Source: Pseudoalteromonas sp. MEBiC 03607 (lineage in GTDB: Bacteria > Pseudomonadota > Gammaproteobacteria > Enterobacterales > Alteromonadaceae). From it: a DNA stretch of 64,000 bases. The position numbers were made by a program, and so were the translations under genes. Location: assembly GCF_004792295.1 (NCBI RefSeq), contig NZ_SRRY01000001.1, positions 692,501 to 756,500 of the forward strand, in the 5' to 3' direction. The notes below the pieces were generated by a model. That model was not told the origin of the DNA and ran no database searches. It worked only from the letters and a program-made list of their open reading frames with translations. Numbering within the stretch: the first letter of the stretch is position 1; each line of letters opens with the position of its first letter. This document shows, piece after piece, positions 38,781-48,278 of this stretch.

Positions 38781-39107
38781 ATGGATAACGCTATGAACTC
38801 ACTAGAAAACTATTTATTAAGCTTACAGATTAATTGCTATCAAGCGTCAGCGATTCAAATTTCTCAAGTACAAACGCGTATTTGGCAGTCATTACAAAAT
38901 AATTCTAGTTATGCACATAGCGTAATCGAAGAGTTTGATTTGAATGGGCAGCCTAGCCATTACCAGCATGCAGCCCTATTTACACTGGTTTTACTGCAGC
39001 TTGGCTATAAAATAAAGCCAACGCCGGAAAACGCTTTATCGGTAAGGCATAACCATTTGTTACATGACATTCGTCTTGTCGAGCAGTTAAACGCTAGTGG
39101 AGCTTAA
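38781..39107 (+). CDS. Hypothetical protein, 104-108 residues
   Basis: The soluble protein, SLENYLLSLQINCYQASAIQ near the start, is predicted mainly helical, with no motif I recognise. Met1 or Met5 could be the start. It follows the TonB-like gene by about 50 bp on the same strand and is closed by a hairpin at 39128. Codon use looks like that of its neighbours, so it is probably a real gene. Confidence 0.6.
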   Translation: MDNAMNSLENYLLSLQINCYQASAIQISQVQTRIWQSLQNNSSYAHSVIEEFDLNGQPSHYQHAALFTLVLLQLGYKIKPTPENALSVRHNHLLHDIRLVEQLNASGA

Positions 39108-39127
39108 GTCATCTTGTATCGTATAAA

Positions 39128-39155
39128 AAGGCACTTAGCCGAAACTAAGTGCCTT
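39128..39155. terminator. Bidirectional terminator between convergent genes
   Basis: AAGGCACTTAG and CTAAGTGCCTT form an 11-bp stem with a six-base loop, with T-rich sequence after it on the minus strand (TTTTTATAC). It serves the nuclease gene and probably also the plus-strand gene. Confidence 0.85.
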
Positions 39156-39167
39156 GGCTTAACGAAG

Positions 39168-40808
39168 TTACCAAATCATTTCTACAAATTCTGGATGATC
39201 CACAAATGGGTTGCGGTTACCTTGATGTTCATAAGCTGCTTGGTTACGGTCAAGCTCTAATTGGCTAACAGGATCCTCGTTATGCCATTTTAATAACATA
39301 GCAACGACCCAGTTCTCAAATACCTGATCAGATGAACCATTCAATACAGCGTTACTGTAGGTTGTGTTGTTTTGCCACGAGCCAATTACGTTTTCATAGC
39401 GTGTTGCCATGTAGAAATAGGCTCTTGCAAAGTCACCTTTAAATTCATCAATAGGTTCAAATACCGTTCCTGAGTAATTTAATGAGCTAGCTGCACTGCC
39501 TAACTTACTGCCGTTGCTAGAGGTATAGCTTGCACTACCAACTTCACCAAATGGGTAGTTACTACGTTTTGAATTTACATAACCATCAGTAGCAAAAATG
39601 TGATGTACGTCTGAATTCATTGGCTCAACTGTACCGCCAAACCAACTTTTCGGGAAAGAATGCTCACGGTTGTAGCAATCTGCTTCGCTGTTGTATGTCC
39701 CACATTGATCGCTCACAGCAACATAGTTGTAACTGTCTTGGCCTGCAGGGTTTTCTGAATAACGGTCTAAAATAGAGTTGTCGTTTTCAAAATACTTATC
39801 GCGTGAGGCAACATCGTAAAAACTCCAAATAGCTGAATAGCCTTGTGAGTTGTGATCTTTAATGATGTTGTATAACTCTGTTTTCAGTGCATAACCACTA
39901 AGGCCTTGCGTTGTAACATAGTATCCCGTTGGCTCTGTTGGTGTTGTACCACCACCGTCACCGCCGCCTGATTTATCACCCAAAGTAAATGGCGTAGCTT
40001 CCGAGCTTTGGAAGCTTGCACCACTGGCAAGTACTGTTTGACCTAAAGAAAGATTGTAACTGCCATTGCCGAATGAGCAGCATATGCCATCACCATAGCT
40101 ATCAAAAATAGTAAAGGTATAGTCACCATCAGTTAAACATGCTTGCTCACTGTACTGAGTATTTGCAGCATAGCTGCCGCCTGATGCTACTGTGCTACCT
40201 TGGCTATTAGTGATATGCCAGCTGGTTTCTTCACCATAGTTATCGGTAGTGAGGGTTAAAGATACTTGGTTATCGGCGCAGCTGCCCGAAGGTGGTGGTG
40301 TTGAGCCCGTGCTTGGTGCAAAGTTATCAACATAAACCACTTCGCTGCCATCAAAGCCTGTTACATCGTAAAAGCGCAGGCCAACACTAATTGAGGTAGT
40401 CGCTGAAGCTGTATACTGATAGCTGATTTGTTGCCATTGATTCGTTAATGCTGAATTAGAGTAACCCTGATAGCCATCAACCACTAAGCGAGCTTTTACG
40501 CCGCCTTCAGTATGGTAAACCCAAGCAGAAAACTCATAGCTTTCACCGGCCACTACATCAACTAATTGCTGTAAATCGGTATTACTTTGCGTGCCAGTAT
40601 TAACCACAACTTGCGCTGAGTAATTACCTGAGTAAACCACATTACTATTAGCGCTAAGACTAATACCGCTATCTATGGTGCTCCAGCTTGCAGGGGTGTT
40701 TGCTGACCAGTTTTCGAAGTCGGCATTATTAACATTTGCCAATGCTGAACTCGCTAAACACAGTAAACTACTGGCTAGCATGTATTTTTTACATGTCCCG
40801 TGTGACAT
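39168..40808 (-). CDS. Secreted endonuclease I with accessory domains
   Basis: The 546-residue protein has four parts. A signal peptide ends near residue 24. A beta-sandwich resembling carbohydrate-binding CenC modules spans about 25-165 (FENWSANTPASWSTIDSGIS). A cysteine-containing domain at 177-277 has the DSYGDGICCSFGNGSYNL motif common in secreted marine hydrolases. After a glycine/threonine linker, an EndA/NucM-type endonuclease I domain spans 295-546. The His-Me finger active site is visible: NREHSFPKSWFGG (His383), DVHHIFATDGYVNSKR (400-415, Asn412). It probably degrades extracellular DNA for nutrients or biofilm turnover. Classical EndA is about 230 residues, so the N-terminal 290 residues are an addition. 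Confidence 0.92.
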   Translation of the reverse strand: MSHGTCKKYMLASSLLCLASSALANVNNADFENWSANTPASWSTIDSGISLSANSNVVYSGNYSAQVVVNTGTQSNTDLQQLVDVVAGESYEFSAWVYHTEGGVKARLVVDGYQGYSNSALTNQWQQISYQYTASATTSISVGLRFYDVTGFDGSEVVYVDNFAPSTGSTPPPSGSCADNQVSLTLTTDNYGEETSWHITNSQGSTVASGGSYAANTQYSEQACLTDGDYTFTIFDSYGDGICCSFGNGSYNLSLGQTVLASGASFQSSEATPFTLGDKSGGGDGGGTTPTEPTGYYVTTQGLSGYALKTELYNIIKDHNSQGYSAIWSFYDVASRDKYFENDNSILDRYSENPAGQDSYNYVAVSDQCGTYNSEADCYNREHSFPKSWFGGTVEPMNSDVHHIFATDGYVNSKRSNYPFGEVGSASYTSSNGSKLGSAASSLNYSGTVFEPIDEFKGDFARAYFYMATRYENVIGSWQNNTTYSNAVLNGSSDQVFENWVVAMLLKWHNEDPVSQLELDRNQAAYEHQGNRNPFVDHPEFVEMIW

Positions 40809-41155
40809 CGTTGTTTCCTTTTTATATTTTAATAGTTTTAGCTGTTCTCAAAATGAACACAGCGAGTATAGGCTAATCGGCTTATGTTGCAATAATGTTA
40901 ATTAATAAAAGTTTCTTATTGGGTAATTTTTGCTTTTAACATGTTTTTTTTGGATAAATACTAAATTAATAACTAAATGGAATATCAAAGCAGATTCTAT
41001 TCTTTTTTAATCGCCTCAGACCCCGTTATTCTTCACGCTCAGATAAACCTTTAAAGCATTTTTGTTTAGTCTTTAAAGTCGAAAAAATTGTTCGCGAAAT
41101 GACGGTAGTAAGCTCGTTTCGCAGTTAACTTTTCAGGGTTACGAGGAATAAATTC
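40809..41155. other. Divergent intergenic region with paired CTTTAAAG palindromes
   Basis: This 347-bp gap separates the nuclease gene and cysJ, which point away from each other. It holds no ORF. Two perfect 8-bp palindromes CTTTAAAG at 41049-41056 and 41071-41078 are 22 bp apart, about two helical turns, some 80-107 bp upstream of cysJ. They could be a regulator site, but the length is short enough for chance. A GAGGA ribosome binding site lies at 41143-41147. A CysB site could not be assigned with confidence. Confidence 0.4.
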
Positions 41156-42970
41156 ATGTTGTTAAGTCAACTAAATGCAGCGGCGAGCCCGCTATCGCAA
41201 GAGCAAGTACAAAAGCTGCAAGGCTTAGTGGCTGAACTTAATCCAATTCAGCAAGCGTGGGTAAGTGGTTACTTAGCTGCTAACGCAAATGCAGGTGCAT
41301 TAACTGGTGGTGTTGCTGCCGCTCCAGCTGCGGGTGATGCTGCACCATTGACTATTTTATACGGCTCGCAAACGGGTAACGCCAAAGGCGTGGCGAGCAA
41401 GTTAAAAGAGCAAGCAGAGTCGCGCGGTCTAACGGCTAAGCTAGTAAACATGGCTGACTACAAACCAACAGCCCTGAAAAAAGAAAAGTTTATCACGGTT
41501 GTTGTTTCAACCTACGGTGAGGGTGAGCCACCAGAAGATGCTGAAAGCCTCCATGAATTCTTAACGACTAAAAAAGCACCAAAGCTAGATGGTGTTAAAG
41601 TGGCTGTGATTGGCTTAGGTGACTCAAGCTACGAATTCTTCTGCCAAACAGCAAAAGATTTCGAAGAGCGTTTTAACAAGCTTGGCGCAGAAACTATTTT
41701 CCAGCGTGCCGACTTAGATGTTGATTACGATGATGAAGCTGCTAAGTGGATTGATGGTGCACTTGATGCGTTTGAACCAGATCTTAAAGCGCAGCAGCAA
41801 GCAAGTGGTGGTCAAGTTGTGGCGATGCCATTTGGTGCAGCGGCACCAGCAGCAAGCCAATACACCAAGCAAAACCCATTTGCTGCAGAGCTAAGTGTTG
41901 TGCAAAAAATTACCGGTCGTGACTCAACTAAAGATGTGCGTCATGTTGAAATCTCATTAGAAGGTTCAGACATCACCTATACACCGGGTGATTCGCTAGG
42001 CGTTTACTTCTTGAATGATGAAGTACTTGTTGATGAAGTCCTTGCGCTTACCCAAATTGATGCATCTAGCACGGTTAAACTAGGCGATGAAGAGCTCAGT
42101 ATTCGTGATGCATTAATCGAAAAATTAGAGTTAACCCAGTCATACCCAGGTTTTGTTGAAAAATATGCAACAGCAACTGGCAATCCTGAATTATTAAAGT
42201 TAGTTGAAGATAAAGCGGCAATGCGTGAGTACATCGAACCTCGCCAAATCTTCGATATTATTCGTCAAAACCCAGCTCAACTAGAAGCGCAAACCTTAGT
42301 AGACTGCTTACGTAAACTACAAGCACGTTTATATTCGATTGCATCTAGCCAAGCTGAAGTTGAAGAAGAAGTTCACTTAACGGTGGGTCTGGTTGAGTTT
42401 GATGCATTTGGCAGCGAGCACTTAGGTGGTTGTTCTGGTTATTTAGCACGTCGTGCTGAAGAAGGCTGCAAAGTAAAAGTATTCAGCGAGCACAACGATA
42501 ATTTCCGTTTACCGGCTAATGATGAAACGCCAATTATCATGGTAGGTCCGGGTACGGGTATTGCCCCATTCCGTGCGTTTTTACAAGAGCGTGATGCGCG
42601 TGAAGCTAGCGGTAAAAACTGGTTATTCTTTGGTAACCCACACTTTACTCAAGACTTCTTATATCAAGTTGAAATTCAAGGTTACTTGAAGTCAGGTTTA
42701 CTGACTAAAGTGGATGTGGCGTTTAGCCGTGATCAAGCGGAAAAAGTATATGTTCAAGACAAACTTCGCAAAAACAGCCAAGAAGTATTTGCTTGGTTAG
42801 AAGCGGGTGCTCATTTCTATATCTGTGGTGATGCAAACCGTATGGCGAAAGATGTTCATCAGGCGCTTGTAGACATTATCAAAGAAAATAGCGGCAAAGA
42901 TGATGAACAAGCTGAGCAATATTTAAAAGATTTACGTAGCGCAAACCGCTATCAGAAAGACGTGTACTAA
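41156..42970 (+). CDS. cysJ: Sulfite reductase (NADPH) flavoprotein alpha subunit CysJ
   Basis: CysJ passes electrons from NADPH via FAD and FMN to CysI for the six-electron reduction of sulfite to sulfide. The 604-residue protein has an N-terminal flavodoxin FMN domain (about 64-205, YGSQTGNA at 69-76), a connecting/FAD-binding domain (RLYSIASSQ) and a C-terminal NADPH-binding ferredoxin reductase domain (MVGPGTGIAPFRAFLQER, ending in SANRYQKDVY). Length fits the E. coli subunit (about 600). It leads the cysJIH operon. Confidence 0.97.
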   Translation: MLLSQLNAAASPLSQEQVQKLQGLVAELNPIQQAWVSGYLAANANAGALTGGVAAAPAAGDAAPLTILYGSQTGNAKGVASKLKEQAESRGLTAKLVNMADYKPTALKKEKFITVVVSTYGEGEPPEDAESLHEFLTTKKAPKLDGVKVAVIGLGDSSYEFFCQTAKDFEERFNKLGAETIFQRADLDVDYDDEAAKWIDGALDAFEPDLKAQQQASGGQVVAMPFGAAAPAASQYTKQNPFAAELSVVQKITGRDSTKDVRHVEISLEGSDITYTPGDSLGVYFLNDEVLVDEVLALTQIDASSTVKLGDEELSIRDALIEKLELTQSYPGFVEKYATATGNPELLKLVEDKAAMREYIEPRQIFDIIRQNPAQLEAQTLVDCLRKLQARLYSIASSQAEVEEEVHLTVGLVEFDAFGSEHLGGCSGYLARRAEEGCKVKVFSEHNDNFRLPANDETPIIMVGPGTGIAPFRAFLQERDAREASGKNWLFFGNPHFTQDFLYQVEIQGYLKSGLLTKVDVAFSRDQAEKVYVQDKLRKNSQEVFAWLEAGAHFYICGDANRMAKDVHQALVDIIKENSGKDDEQAEQYLKDLRSANRYQKDVY

Positions 42971-43018
42971 TCACGTTTAAAGCTAACAGCCGTCACTGTA
43001 ACAAATTTAGGAAATACC

Positions 43019-44716
43019 ATGAGCGAACAAGACAAAAACGTAAAGCTTTCTGATAACGAGCGTTTGAAAAGAGAAAGTAATTTTTTACGTGGCACCATTG
43101 AGCAAGATTTAAAAGACGAGATCACCGGTGGTTTCACTGCTGATAACTTCCAACTGATCCGTTTCCACGGCATGTACCAGCAAGATGACCGTGACATTCG
43201 CCCTGAGCGCGCTAAACAAAAATTAGAGCCGTTACATAACGTAATGTTACGTGCTCGTATGCCTGGCGGTATCATCAAGCCAGAGCAATGGTTAGCGATT
43301 GATAAGTTTGCTGAAGAGAAAACCAGCTATGGCAGTATTCGTTTAACCACGCGTCAAACTTTCCAGTTCCATGGTGTGCTTAAGCCAAATATTAAAGGTA
43401 TGCACCAAATGCTTAATAGCGTGGGCATTGACTCAATTGCAACAGCGGGCGATGTAAACCGAAACGTATTATGTACGACTAACCCTGTTGAGTCTGAGCT
43501 TCACCAAGAAGCTTACGAGTGGGCTGCGAAGATCTCAGAGCACCTATTACCAAAAACCAAAGCATACGCTGAAATTTGGTTAGATGGTGAAAAGAGTGAA
43601 ACCACTGAAGAGCCAATTTTAGGTTCAACTTATTTACCGCGTAAGTTTAAAACCACAGTAACAATTCCACCGAATAATGAAGTGGATGTGCATGCGAACG
43701 ACCTAAACTTCGTGGCAATTGCAGAAAACGGCAAGTTAGTTGGTTTTAACGTGTTAGTGGGTGGTGGTCTTGCTATGACTCACGGTGATACAGCAACGTA
43801 TCCTCGTAAAGCAGATGACTTTGGTTTTATTCCACTTGAGCACACCTTGAAAATTGCTGAGCACGTCGTGTCTGTACAGCGTGATTGGGGTAACCGCTCA
43901 AATCGTAAAAATGCGAAAACTAAGTACACACTAGACCGTGTAGGTACGGATGTATTTAAAGCTGAAGTTGAAAAACGTGCTGGTGTTAAATTTGAACAGA
44001 GCCGCCCGTATGAGTTCACTCACCGTGGTGACCGTATCGGTTGGGTTGAAGGTATTGATGGTAAGCACCACTTAACGCTGTTTATTCAAAGTGGCCGTAT
44101 TTTAGATTACCCAGATAAACCGCTAAAAACAGGCTGTCGTAAAATTGCTGAAATTCACCAAGGTGATTTCCGCATGACGGCAAACCAAAACTTGATCATC
44201 GCAGGTGTTCCGGCTGATCAAAAAGCGGTAATCGAAGAGATCGCTCGTAACCATGGCCTAATTGATGACAGCCATACAGAGCAGCGTAAAAACTCAATGG
44301 CGTGTGTGGCATTACCAACGTGTCCGTTAGCGATGGCAGAAGCTGAGCGTTATTTACCAAGCTTAATTGAGAAAACAGAAGCGCTATTAGCGAAACATGG
44401 TATTGGCGATGACAACATCATTATGCGTGTTGTGGGTTGTCCGAATGGCTGTGGCCGTGCAATGTTGGCAGAAGCGGGTCTGGTTGGTAAAGGTCCAGGA
44501 AAATACAACGTGTACTTAGGTGGTAACCGTGAAGGCACGCGTATTCCAAAACTGTATTTAGAAAATGTTGGCGAAGACGTATACCTAGACGCATTCGATA
44601 AGCTAATTGGCCAATGGGCAAGTGAGCGTAATGAAGGCGAGTGTTTTGGTGATTTTGTAATTCGCAAAGGCATTGTTGCTGAAGTTAAAGTTTCAGTAAC
44701 TGATTTTCACGCATAA
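43019..44716 (+). CDS. cysI: Sulfite reductase hemoprotein beta subunit CysI
   Basis: CysI binds siroheme and a 4Fe-4S cluster and reduces sulfite to sulfide with electrons from CysJ. The 565-residue protein has two nitrite/sulfite reductase repeats. Cluster ligands are Cys429 and Cys435 (CVALPTC) and Cys474 and Cys478 (CPNGC). Siroheme-contact residues are in [12 protein letters not shown] (108-119). It follows cysJ by 48 nt. Confidence 0.98.
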   Translation: MSEQDKNVKLSDNERLKRESNFLRGTIEQDLKDEITGGFTADNFQLIRFHGMYQQDDRDIRPERAKQKLEPLHNVMLRARMPGGIIKPEQWLAIDKFAEEKTSYGSIRLTTRQTFQFHGVLKPNIKGMHQMLNSVGIDSIATAGDVNRNVLCTTNPVESELHQEAYEWAAKISEHLLPKTKAYAEIWLDGEKSETTEEPILGSTYLPRKFKTTVTIPPNNEVDVHANDLNFVAIAENGKLVGFNVLVGGGLAMTHGDTATYPRKADDFGFIPLEHTLKIAEHVVSVQRDWGNRSNRKNAKTKYTLDRVGTDVFKAEVEKRAGVKFEQSRPYEFTHRGDRIGWVEGIDGKHHLTLFIQSGRILDYPDKPLKTGCRKIAEIHQGDFRMTANQNLIIAGVPADQKAVIEEIARNHGLIDDSHTEQRKNSMACVALPTCPLAMAEAERYLPSLIEKTEALLAKHGIGDDNIIMRVVGCPNGCGRAMLAEAGLVGKGPGKYNVYLGGNREGTRIPKLYLENVGEDVYLDAFDKLIGQWASERNEGECFGDFVIRKGIVAEVKVSVTDFHA

Positions 44717-44754
44717 TTTTATAAGCGACACCGCTTTAAGGTTTGGAATTAACC

Positions 44755-45495
44755 ATGAGTGAATTTAAAAACATCTTAACGATGAGCAAAGAAGACCAAA
44801 CAGCCATGTTGGCTGATATAAATGGTCTTCTGGCTGATAAAAGCGCTGAAGAGCGTGTTGCTTGGGCGCTTGAAAACTTACCAAGCACGCACTTTTTGTC
44901 GTCGAGTTTTGGTATTCAAGCGGCGGTGATGTTGCACTTAGTGACATCACAGCAGCCAGATATTCCGGTGGTACTGACAGATACCGGTTATTTGTTTCCT
45001 GAAACCTATCAGTTCATCGAGCAAATGACCGAACGACTTTCGCTTAATCTTAAAGTTTATAAAGCTGAGCTTAGCCCTGCGTGGCAAGAAGCGAAGTTTG
45101 GTAAGCTTTGGGAGCAAGGTGAAGAAGGCATTAAGCAGTACAATCAACTGAATAAAGTTGAGCCAATGACTCGTGCCTTAAACGAGCTGGATGCAGGTAC
45201 TTGGTTTAGTGGCTTGCGTCGCGATCAGTCATCTAGCCGAGCTGATAAGCAAATTGTTGAAATCAGCCGAGGTACTGTGAAAGTGTATCCGCTTATTGAG
45301 TGGAACAACCGTGACATCTATCAGTATCTAACTAAACATGATTTACCTTATCACCCACTTTGGGAGCAAGGTTATGTGTCGATGGGCGATGTTCACACAA
45401 CACGTAAACTTGAACCGGGCATGACAGAAGAAGAGACGCGTTTCTTTGGTTTAAACCGTGAATGTGGCTTACATATCGATGGTGATGGTATCTAA
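44755..45495 (+). CDS. cysH: Phosphoadenylyl-sulfate (PAPS) reductase CysH
   Basis: CysH reduces PAPS to sulfite and PAP with thioredoxin or glutaredoxin. The 246-residue protein has the PP-loop-like [13 protein letters not shown], the [14 protein letters not shown] segment, [10 protein letters not shown], and the C-terminal catalytic cysteine in [10 protein letters not shown] (Cys237). It lacks the additional Cys pairs of the iron-sulfur APS reductases, so PAPS is the likely substrate. The ATG at 44755 is preferred over an upstream in-frame TTG. It is the last gene of the operon. Confidence 0.97.
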   Translation: MSEFKNILTMSKEDQTAMLADINGLLADKSAEERVAWALENLPSTHFLSSSFGIQAAVMLHLVTSQQPDIPVVLTDTGYLFPETYQFIEQMTERLSLNLKVYKAELSPAWQEAKFGKLWEQGEEGIKQYNQLNKVEPMTRALNELDAGTWFSGLRRDQSSSRADKQIVEISRGTVKVYPLIEWNNRDIYQYLTKHDLPYHPLWEQGYVSMGDVHTTRKLEPGMTEEETRFFGLNRECGLHIDGDGI

Positions 45496-45521
45496 TCCTA
45501 AATTCCTATCAGAATTTTCGT

Positions 45522-45550
45522 AAAGCGTAACCAAGGTTGCGCTTTTTTTG
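45522..45550 (+). terminator. cysJIH operon terminator
   Basis: AAAGCGTAACC and GGTTGCGCTTT form a hairpin with one mismatch and an AA loop, followed by a T run. It lies 27 bp after cysH. Confidence 0.88.
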
Positions 45551-45595
45551 TGCTATTTATATACAATCTCAGGCTTAATTCTGTGAGAGAAAATT

Positions 45596-46324
45596 ATGAG
45601 TCGTGTTGTTGTATTTTTATTTTTATTATTTATTGCTCCTTTAGTACGAGCTGAAACGCTGCGTGTTGCACTCTATGACACAGATTACCCTCCTTATCAT
45701 TTTGCGAGTGAGAAACAAAAAGGCTTAGTTGATGAGCTACTTGAACGTTTCGCTGAAAAGTACAAAGTGCAAATTAGTTATATTCTCGTACCTGAAGTGC
45801 GCTCTCAGCATTTACTGGATGAGGGAAAGGTTGATGTGAGGTTGGAGTCTGAGCAGTGGTACAGAGGCGAAAATCACTATTATTGGAGTGATATGATTGC
45901 TGTTGTCGAAGACGTGCTGGTGATGCCAAATGGTTGTCATATCCCACCACTTGATAAACTGAATGGTTTTGCTGTACTGACGCGATTTGGCTATACCTAT
46001 CCGCAATTTGAAGCTTTGTTTGCTTTAGGAAAAGTACACCGAGAAGACTTCTATTCTGAATTAGACATGTTGAATGCTTTACTTGATCAAAAACAAAATC
46101 AACGTGTTGCCGTCATCGCAAAAAATACCTTGCAATGGTATGCCGCACAAAATGATGCCTTTAAAAAGTTTACTGTTAGCGACTACAACGTGGGCAAAGC
46201 GCCGATGCAACTACAGTTCATTTATAATGAAAAAGGTAAGCGCATGAGCGAAAAATTTAATGACTTTATGAAAAGTCTTAAATCATCGGGGGAATTTGCT
46301 AAGATTGTGAGTAACTACCAATAA
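45596..46324 (+). CDS. Periplasmic binding protein of the SBP_bac_3 type
   Basis: The 242-residue protein has a signal peptide (VVVFLFLLFIAPLVRA, cleavage after RAE or RA near residue 19) and an amino-acid-binding-protein-like fold starting ETLRVALYDTDYPPYHFASE. The family binds polar amino acids, but this single gene has no ABC transporter partner. Many marine gammaproteobacteria carry such orphan copies, whose ligands are unknown. It is followed within 16 nt by the DUF4124 gene and probably cotranscribed. Confidence 0.82.
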   Translation: MSRVVVFLFLLFIAPLVRAETLRVALYDTDYPPYHFASEKQKGLVDELLERFAEKYKVQISYILVPEVRSQHLLDEGKVDVRLESEQWYRGENHYYWSDMIAVVEDVLVMPNGCHIPPLDKLNGFAVLTRFGYTYPQFEALFALGKVHREDFYSELDMLNALLDQKQNQRVAVIAKNTLQWYAAQNDAFKKFTVSDYNVGKAPMQLQFIYNEKGKRMSEKFNDFMKSLKSSGEFAKIVSNYQ

Positions 46325-46339
46325 TGTGTAAATGGAATT

Positions 46340-46879
46340 ATGAAACGCTTTTGTTATTTTGCTGTGATGCTGCTCTTAACCAGTGTTGCGCTGCTGTTTT
46401 ACATTAAAAAGCCAGGCGGTAAACCTTACCTAGAGCTTGGTATGTTTGAGCGTTATTCAGAAAAAGTCAGTGATGATGTGAGTGATTTTGCTTCGCAAGG
46501 AGCCGATACGCTTACTAGCCAAGCAAAAAAGCTCACTGAGAAGTTGAGCTTTAGCAAAGACGTTAATACACCTGTTGTTGTTTATAAATGGCAAGATGAA
46601 CATGGTCAGTGGCACTATGCTGATACACCCCACCCTAATTATTTTAGTATCGCGGTAAGTTTAGATCCTAACGACATAACAGTGTTACCTGCAGAGACAT
46701 TTCAAGCAGATGAGAAGCAAGCAGCAACCGTTAAAGCTGACGAAACACCTTCAACGCTTGGGGTATACGACCCTAAAAACGTACAAAAAATGATGCAAGA
46801 CGCTGAGCAAGCAAAACAGCTTATGGAGCAACGTAACAAGCAACTTGAGCAGCAGCTCAAAAAGCAAGGTGGAAATTAA
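46340..46879 (+). CDS. Membrane-anchored DUF4124 domain protein
   Basis: The 179-residue protein has one N-terminal hydrophobic helix (YFAVMLLLTSVALLFYI) and a periplasmic part with a DUF4124 motif, VVYKWQDEHGQWHYADTPHP (about 79-98). The C-terminal 40 residues are a charged, glutamine-rich coiled coil. The function of DUF4124 is unknown. A second DUF4124 protein is at 56.4 kb. Its TAA stop overlaps the stop of the convergent gene by 4 nt. Confidence 0.78.
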   Translation: MKRFCYFAVMLLLTSVALLFYIKKPGGKPYLELGMFERYSEKVSDDVSDFASQGADTLTSQAKKLTEKLSFSKDVNTPVVVYKWQDEHGQWHYADTPHPNYFSIAVSLDPNDITVLPAETFQADEKQAATVKADETPSTLGVYDPKNVQKMMQDAEQAKQLMEQRNKQLEQQLKKQGGN

Positions 46880-47121
46880 CTTTGTTTGTTTTGCGCTGTG
46901 AGGTCGCTTTCCATTTTCATCAGTAAAATAGTGAGATAAATTTTGGTGGGTAGTGAGAATAGCACACCAACAGCAATACACGCTGCGCTGATCATAATGC
47001 CATGTATACCCATGCTATCACTTAAGTAATTACCGGCTAATAAAGAGTGCCCCAATATAATTAGGCAAATACCTAAAATGATAAAGGTTTTTAAGATTCG
47101 AATGATGGTTTGTTCAGTCAT
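46876..47121 (-). CDS. Small two-helix membrane protein, hypothetical
   Basis: The 81-residue protein has two hydrophobic helices (about 10-29 and 40-66), with a short polar link between them and a charged C-terminus. I recognise no family. It is likely a real gene because its stop interlocks with the convergent DUF4124 gene and its composition fits a membrane protein. Confidence 0.5.
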   Translation of the reverse strand: MTEQTIIRILKTFIILGICLIILGHSLLAGNYLSDSMGIHGIMISAACIAVGVLFSLPTKIYLTILLMKMESDLTAQNKQS

Positions 47122-47202
47122 ACAAGCACCTCACTTTAGCCTTAATTAAAGTGTAGGTGCTGTTGTAATTAATAGGATTGTTCTAAATCAAGCAATTGTC
47201 GG

Positions 47203-48090
47203 TTATTTGTCCAATTTTACTGGGCCGTTGATGTTATCGATACTTAAATCACCTGAACCCGCTTCGATAATTGTCAGGCCAAGTGTGTCATCAACATAAA
47301 TGCTGCCAGAGCCATCGGTAATGGTAACCAGCCCTTTGATTTGTCTTACATCTATATCACCAGAGCCATCTTCGATAGTAAGCGCACCAGCCAATGTTTT
47401 AACGCTGATACTACCTGATTCATCAATAATACGTGCAGGGCCTTGGCTGTTTTCGATGCGGATATCACCAGAGTCATCTTCAATATCAATACGCCCTTGA
47501 CCTTGGTCAATCATAATTGAGCCAGAATCGTCTTCAATGCTGATATTGCCGCTGACATTGCTAATGCGAATATCGCCGGAGTCATCATCTATGTTGATAT
47601 TTCTGCCTTGTTCAATAATGATTGAGCCAGAATCATCATCAATGCTGATATCGTTTTGCATCGCACGTATCACGATATCACCTGAGTCATCATCGATCTC
47701 TAGTTTGAGGTTGCTAGGCACAGAGACAATTAAATCAATATGAGGGGATGAGCCACTGTAAAACGACAAGCTACCATTATTGAGCTTGCTGATAAGCTCA
47801 GCCGTGTCGCCATGCTTTTCGAGTGTTAATGTATAGGTCTCATCGCCTTTTGCGGCATAGATATTGGCATTTACGGTGATATCTTTTGTATTACTCTCGC
47901 CTTTGATGATCAATGAACCGGCTTCGGCATCAATTTTTAATGCGCTGATATTTGCAGCCGACACGCTTAAGTCTTGTTGTTTTTGTTCTGCGATTTGACC
48001 CGGAGAGACGTGAATAACACAGCCCGTTAATAATAAACTTGATGAAATGGCCGTTGCGCAAATTGCGCGTTTGAATGATGCAATAGTCAT
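47203..48090 (-). CDS. Lipoprotein with nine alternating 18-residue beta-solenoid repeats
   Basis: The 295-residue protein has a lipobox LLTGC (Cys at residue 23), a variable region up to about 128, then nine repeats of 17-18 residues. Each has the form I-x-D-D-S-G-(D or S)-I-x-I. The residue after SG alternates strictly: D, S, D, S, D, S, D, S, D. Such repeats suggest a right-handed beta-solenoid with aligned acidic ladders, related in style to DUF4097/adhesin-like proteins. A lipoprotein would be anchored to a membrane facing the periplasm or the outside. Its function is unknown. It appears monocistronic. Confidence 0.75.
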   Translation of the reverse strand: MTIASFKRAICATAISSSLLLTGCVIHVSPGQIAEQKQQDLSVSAANISALKIDAEAGSLIIKGESNTKDITVNANIYAAKGDETYTLTLEKHGDTAELISKLNNGSLSFYSGSSPHIDLIVSVPSNLKLEIDDDSGDIVIRAMQNDISIDDDSGSIIIEQGRNINIDDDSGDIRISNVSGNISIEDDSGSIMIDQGQGRIDIEDDSGDIRIENSQGPARIIDESGSISVKTLAGALTIEDGSGDIDVRQIKGLVTITDGSGSIYVDDTLGLTIIEAGSGDLSIDNINGPVKLDK

Positions 48091-48238
48091 ATGGATTCCA
48101 AAATTATTGTGATTGTTATCTGGTTAGCATTTGCAAACTATGGTCCAATTTTAACATGCTGATTTTTATGTGCTTTTCATTTTTTGTAAATAAGTGTGTT
48201 GGTCTAAACTGCAATTAATTAGTGATTTAAACAAAAAA

Positions 48239-48262
48239 AGGGGCTGAAAATTCAGCCCCTTA
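48239..48262 (-). terminator. acnA terminator
   Basis: AAGGGGCTGA and TCAGCCCCTT form a 10-bp stem with a short AAAT loop, followed on the minus strand by a T run. It lies 17 bp past the acnA stop. Confidence 0.92.
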
Positions 48263-48278
48263 GTTAACTTAAAAGCAG

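Noticed and set aside
47203..48090. Tandem DNA repeat that might be a CRISPR array or satellite
   Set aside because: The periodicity is at the protein level (18 residues, 54 bp) with degenerate DNA and no spacers; it is a repeat protein gene.
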